From positions 248,001 through 312,000 of the forward strand of contig NZ_JACJGM010000001.1 in NCBI RefSeq assembly GCF_015024225.1: a stretch of DNA of 64,000 nucleotides, in the 5' to 3' direction. Below, piece by piece: positions 61,295-64,000 of this stretch (within the stretch, counting starts at the first letter, position 1; each line of letters starts with the position of its first letter). The notes under the pieces were generated by a model, which did no database searches, had not been told where the DNA came from, and saw nothing but the letters and a program-made list of their open reading frames with translations. Source of the stretch: Nocardioides lijunqiniae. Lineage in GTDB: Bacteria > Actinomycetota > Actinomycetes > Propionibacteriales > Nocardioidaceae. A program made the position numbers and the translations under genes.

Positions 61295-63004
61295 TCAGAT
61301 CCAGCGCTTGAACCAGATCCGGTCCAGCCACTCCCCGCGGGTGAGCAGCTCGTCGGTGTAGATCGGCCAGAACCACGCGAAGTTGACCAGCACGAGCACG
61401 AAGAACGACCCGGCCACCACCACGCCCGCCGTCCGTCGCGAGGACGGCAGCCGCGAGGGCCCGATCAGCCGACCCATCGCCAGGGTGATCGCGACGACGA
61501 TGAACGGCAGCATCGCCACGGCGTAGAAGAGGAAGATCGGCCGGTCGTCGTAGCGCAGCCAGGGCAGCCAGGTGGAGGCGGTGCCGACCACCGCGAACCC
61601 GAAGCGCCAGTCGCGCGCGCCGACCCAGCGGACCACGGCGTAGAGCAGCGCGAGGATCCCGCCCCACCACAGCATCGGCGTCCCGAGGAGCAGCACCTGG
61701 CGCAGGCACGTGCTGTCGGCCGGGGCCTGGCAGCCGCCGGTGCCGGGCTTGATGTCGGTCTCGGCGGCGACGCCGACCGGTCGGTTGAGCAGGAGCCAGC
61801 CGGCCGGCTGGGAGCGGTAGGGGTGGTCGCTGCAGTTGAGGAAGTGGGTGTGGAAGGTGAAGAGGTCCTGGTGGTAGCTCCACAGCGACCGCAGCGACTG
61901 CACCGCCTCGGCCGGCCCCGTGGCGTCGGGCTGCGAGGCCGTCGGCCAGCGGTCGTCGTCGAGCGTCGGCTCGTCCTCGCAGGTCGCGCCCTCGGCCACG
62001 AACCGGGTGTACTGCGTCGCCGAGAGGTGCTCCTCGTACTCGCCGGCGTGCATCAGCCACCCGGTCCAGGTCCCGACGTAGACCACGAACGCGACCAGGA
62101 CCAGCTGCGCGAACGCCGGCAGCCCGTCGACCACCGCGGAGCGCAGCACCGGCCAGCGGACCCCGAACGAGCGGCGCGCGCCGGCGCTCCAGAGCCAGAC
62201 CATGATCCCGAACGCCGCCAGCGGCACCGCCGCGGTCCACTTGGTCCCGACCGCGAGGCCGAAGAAGACGCCGCCCAGCACCAGCCACGGCCGCAGCAGG
62301 AGCGGCCGCACGGGTCCCCAGGAGGAGGGGCCGAGGGGCCCGTCCACGGCGGCCGCCATCCGGGCGCGGTACCAGTCGCGGTCGACGACCAGGCAGGTCA
62401 CGGCGCAGAGCAGGAAGAAGGCCAGGAAGATGTCGAGCAGCGCCAGCCGCGAGAGCACGAAGTGCAGGCCGTCGAGGCTGAGCAGGAGGCCGGCGACGCA
62501 GCCGAGGGCGGTCGAGCCGGTCAGGCGCCGCACCAGCCGGCACATGACCAGCACCATGAGGGCGCCGACCACCGCGGCCGAGATCCGCCAGCCGAACGGG
62601 TCCATCCCGAACGCCTTCTCGCCCAGCGCGATGACCCACTTGCCGGCCTCGGGGTGGACGATCATCGACGGGTCGTCGGTCCAGACCCCCGAGGTCTTGC
62701 CGTCGAGGATCAGCGTGTCGGCGTCCTCGACGTACTCGCGGACGTAGCCGTGGTTGGCCATCGACCACGCGTCCTTGGCGTAGTACGTCTCGTCGAACTC
62801 GAACTCCTTCGGCGTGCCGAGGTGCCACAGCCGGAGGAAGAGCGCGAGCAGCGTGACGCCGAGCGCGGCACCCCACGAGGTGAGCGGGTCGTCGAGGTCG
62901 CTCGGCCACCGGGGACGTCGCGCCCGCTCGCGGGCGAGCGGCACCGGGCGGCCGTCGACGGTGGTGGACAACCCCTCGCTCGGAGCGCGGTCGACGGTCG
63001 TCAC
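61295..63004 (-). CDS. Protein O-mannosyltransferase (PMT family)
   Basis: The 569-residue integral membrane protein has about eleven hydrophobic helices. The PMT loop is EFEFDETYYAKDAWSMANHG, with the catalytic Asp-Glu, after the first helix (about 45-62). VHPEAGKWVIALGE and VGTKWTAAVPL are also family segments. It transfers mannose from polyprenyl-phosphate mannose to secreted proteins, as Pmt does in mycobacteria and streptomycetes. GTG 63004 is preferred because it is eight bases after a TAGAGT -10; an ATG at 63034 lies upstream of that -10. It is divergent from rsmI as in other actinobacteria. Confidence 0.9.
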   Translation of the reverse strand: MTTVDRAPSEGLSTTVDGRPVPLARERARRPRWPSDLDDPLTSWGAALGVTLLALFLRLWHLGTPKEFEFDETYYAKDAWSMANHGYVREYVEDADTLILDGKTSGVWTDDPSMIVHPEAGKWVIALGEKAFGMDPFGWRISAAVVGALMVLVMCRLVRRLTGSTALGCVAGLLLSLDGLHFVLSRLALLDIFLAFFLLCAVTCLVVDRDWYRARMAAAVDGPLGPSSWGPVRPLLLRPWLVLGGVFFGLAVGTKWTAAVPLAAFGIMVWLWSAGARRSFGVRWPVLRSAVVDGLPAFAQLVLVAFVVYVGTWTGWLMHAGEYEEHLSATQYTRFVAEGATCEDEPTLDDDRWPTASQPDATGPAEAVQSLRSLWSYHQDLFTFHTHFLNCSDHPYRSQPAGWLLLNRPVGVAAETDIKPGTGGCQAPADSTCLRQVLLLGTPMLWWGGILALLYAVVRWVGARDWRFGFAVVGTASTWLPWLRYDDRPIFLFYAVAMLPFIVVAITLAMGRLIGPSRLPSSRRTAGVVVAGSFFVLVLVNFAWFWPIYTDELLTRGEWLDRIWFKRWI

Positions 63005-63012
63005 GGGGCAGG

Positions 63013-63018
63013 ACTCTA
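63013..63018 (-). promoter_or_regulatory. -10 element for the PMT gene
   Basis: TAGAGT on the minus strand ends eight bases before GTG 63004, consistent with a leaderless start. Confidence 0.45.
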
Positions 63019-63031
63019 CGTGCCGCGGTGG

Positions 63032-63037
63032 CATGAT
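63032..63037 (+). promoter_or_regulatory. -10 element for rsmI
   Basis: CATGAT ends six bases before GTG 63044. It is a weaker match to TANNNT than the other candidates, so the leaderless start of rsmI is less certain. Confidence 0.3.
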
Positions 63038-63043
63038 CGCCGC

Positions 63044-63895
63044 GTGACGAACGACGAGCGCGGACCCGGGGTGCTGGTGCTCGCCGCGACCCCCATCGGC
63101 CGGGTGGCGGACGCGCCGCCGCGGCTGTCGGAGGAGCTGGCGGGAGCCGACGTCGTCGCCGCCGAGGACACGCGTCGGCTCAAGCGGCTGACGTCCGACC
63201 TGGGCGTCACGGTGACCGGTCGCGTCGTCTCCTACTTCGAGGGCAACGAGTCGGCACGCACCCCCGTGCTCCTGGAGGCGCTGCTCGAGGGGCGGCGCGT
63301 CCTGCTGGTCACCGACGCCGGCATGCCGAGCGTCTCCGACCCCGGCTACCGCCTGGTCGCCGCCGCGGTCGAGGCCGGGGTGCTCGTCACGGCGGTGCCG
63401 GGACCCTCCGCGGTGCTGACCGCGCTCGCTGTCTCCGGGCTGCCGGTCGACCGCTTCTGCTTCGAGGGCTTCCTGCCGCGCAAGCAGGGGGAGCGGTCGC
63501 GGCGGCTGGCCTCGCTGGCGGGGGAGGAGCGCACGATGGTCTTCTTCGAGGCCCCGCACCGCACCGAGACCGCCCTGCGCGCCATGGCCGAGGCCTGGGG
63601 CGAGGACCGGGCTGCCGCCGTGTGCCGCGAGCTCACCAAGACCCACGAGGAGGTGCGCCGCGGACAGCTCGGCGAGCTCGTGGCCTGGGCGGGCGAGGGC
63701 GTGCGCGGCGAGGTCACGATCGTGGTCCAGGGCGCCGACGGCGGGCCGACGGTGGCCTCCGACGAGACCAGCCTGCGCGATGCCGTACGGGAGAGGGAGG
63801 ATCGGGGCATGACCCGCAAGGACGCGATCGTCGAGGTCGCCAAGGAGGCCGGCGTGCCGAAGCGCGAGGTCTACAACCTGGTGCACGGCGCATGA
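63044..63895 (+). CDS. rsmI: 16S rRNA (cytidine(1402)-2'-O)-methyltransferase RsmI
   Basis: The 283-residue enzyme 2'-O-methylates C1402 of 16S rRNA at the decoding site using S-adenosylmethionine. The tetrapyrrole-methylase fold shows LVLAATPIGRVADAPPRLSE, AAEDTRRLKRLT, VTDAGMPSVSDPGYRLVAAA and AVPGPSAVLTALAVSGLP. The family C-terminal helical domain (MTRKDAIVEVAKEAGVPKRE) is present. GTG 63044 gives normal length. Its stop overlaps the next gene (ATGA). The PMT gene is divergent 39 bases away. Confidence 0.95.
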   Translation: MTNDERGPGVLVLAATPIGRVADAPPRLSEELAGADVVAAEDTRRLKRLTSDLGVTVTGRVVSYFEGNESARTPVLLEALLEGRRVLLVTDAGMPSVSDPGYRLVAAAVEAGVLVTAVPGPSAVLTALAVSGLPVDRFCFEGFLPRKQGERSRRLASLAGEERTMVFFEAPHRTETALRAMAEAWGEDRAAAVCRELTKTHEEVRRGQLGELVAWAGEGVRGEVTIVVQGADGGPTVASDETSLRDAVREREDRGMTRKDAIVEVAKEAGVPKREVYNLVHGA

Positions 63896-64000
63896 CCCGG
63901 CGCATCCGCACCCTGACGCGCGACGGGCTCGCCTTCGACGTCCTCGACGAGGGACCGGTCGACGGCGACGTGGTCGTGCTGCTGCACGGCTTCCCCGAGC
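63892..64000 (+). CDS. Alpha/beta hydrolase, N-terminal fragment cut by the window end
   Basis: The first 36 codons begin MTRRIRTLTRDGLAFDVLDE and reach VVLLHGFPE, the oxyanion-hole HG motif of alpha/beta hydrolases of the haloalkane dehalogenase/epoxide hydrolase kind. The start overlaps the rsmI stop (ATGA), so it is co-transcribed. The nucleophile region lies outside the window, so the family assignment rests on this motif only. Confidence 0.6.
   Translation, partial: MTRRIRTLTRDGLAFDVLDEGPVDGDVVVLLHGFPE

Noticed and set aside
63005..63034. ATG 63034 as the start of the protein mannosyltransferase
   Set aside because: It lies upstream of the -10 TAGAGT and would place the start before transcription begins. 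GTG 63004 fits the promoter and the family N-terminus.

Overview
The window is high-GC actinobacterial DNA: GTG starts are frequent, ATGA/GTGA stop-start overlaps are common, and many genes appear to have leaderless starts. Gene content and order point to the Nocardioidaceae (Nocardioides-like); that placement is inference from synteny and repeats, not from a marker search.

1-20,060 is conserved chromosomal backbone. It begins with a block shared with mycobacteria and streptomycetes: an excisionase-type HTH protein, the 33-residue ribosomal protein bS22, an SDR epimerase, a lysophospholipid acyltransferase, a BldN-like ECF sigma factor with its RsbN-like anti-sigma factor, a HAD-IB phosphatase, an acyl-CoA ligase, a glutaredoxin, then the Rex-controlled haem operon (rex-hemA-hemC-hemD-hemB). 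A UGPase, a MoeA/Glp protein, moaC, mog, a RimJ-like acetyltransferase and the divisome membrane protein SepX/GlpR follow, and the block closes with a tRNA-Ala(CGC) and a strong terminator.

20,118-31,000 is an accessory region. A six-gene minus-strand operon encodes a cysteine-rich lipoprotein, a HlyD-type adaptor, a MacB-like ABC exporter and an OmpR/histidine-kinase pair. A divergent gene encodes an alpha/beta-hydrolase lipoprotein. Both divergent promoters have the same geometry (CCTGAC-N5-CCTGAC-N10-TACC[G/T]T), so the response regulator probably activates both. A secreted endonuclease/exonuclease/phosphatase-fold protein and an OafA-type acyltransferase follow.

31,000-50,520 is the most interesting part: a sugar-acid utilisation locus. 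An IclR-family regulator faces kduI-kduD, a CUT2-type ABC importer, an aldehyde dehydrogenase, KDPG aldolase and KDG kinase. Downstream is a 1,804-residue secreted protein joining a ThuA-like domain to a copper radical oxidase (all four galactose-oxidase copper ligands present) and two LamG domains. Next come a 4-oxalocrotonate-type tautomerase and a CopC-CopD copper protein. Copies of a 16-bp dyad related to GTTCACAT-ATGTGAAC lie in front of the regulator, kduI, the oxidase and the tautomerase/copCD pair, tying them into one candidate regulon. Read together, the locus suggests extracellular copper-dependent sugar oxidation, copper supply, import, and breakdown through 2-keto-3-deoxygluconate.

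50,525-64,000 carries a GAF-containing sensor kinase, a DUF4235 membrane protein, a large BTAD/AAA regulator, a four-gene operon (secreted beta-propeller, SRPBCC, hemerythrin, thioredoxin) facing a secreted Ig-repeat protein across six 11-bp-spaced heptamers, then a PPOX enzyme, a protein O-mannosyltransferase, rsmI and the start of an alpha/beta hydrolase. No phage, insertion sequence, integrase or CRISPR array was seen. No gene-free stretch exceeds about 230 bases.
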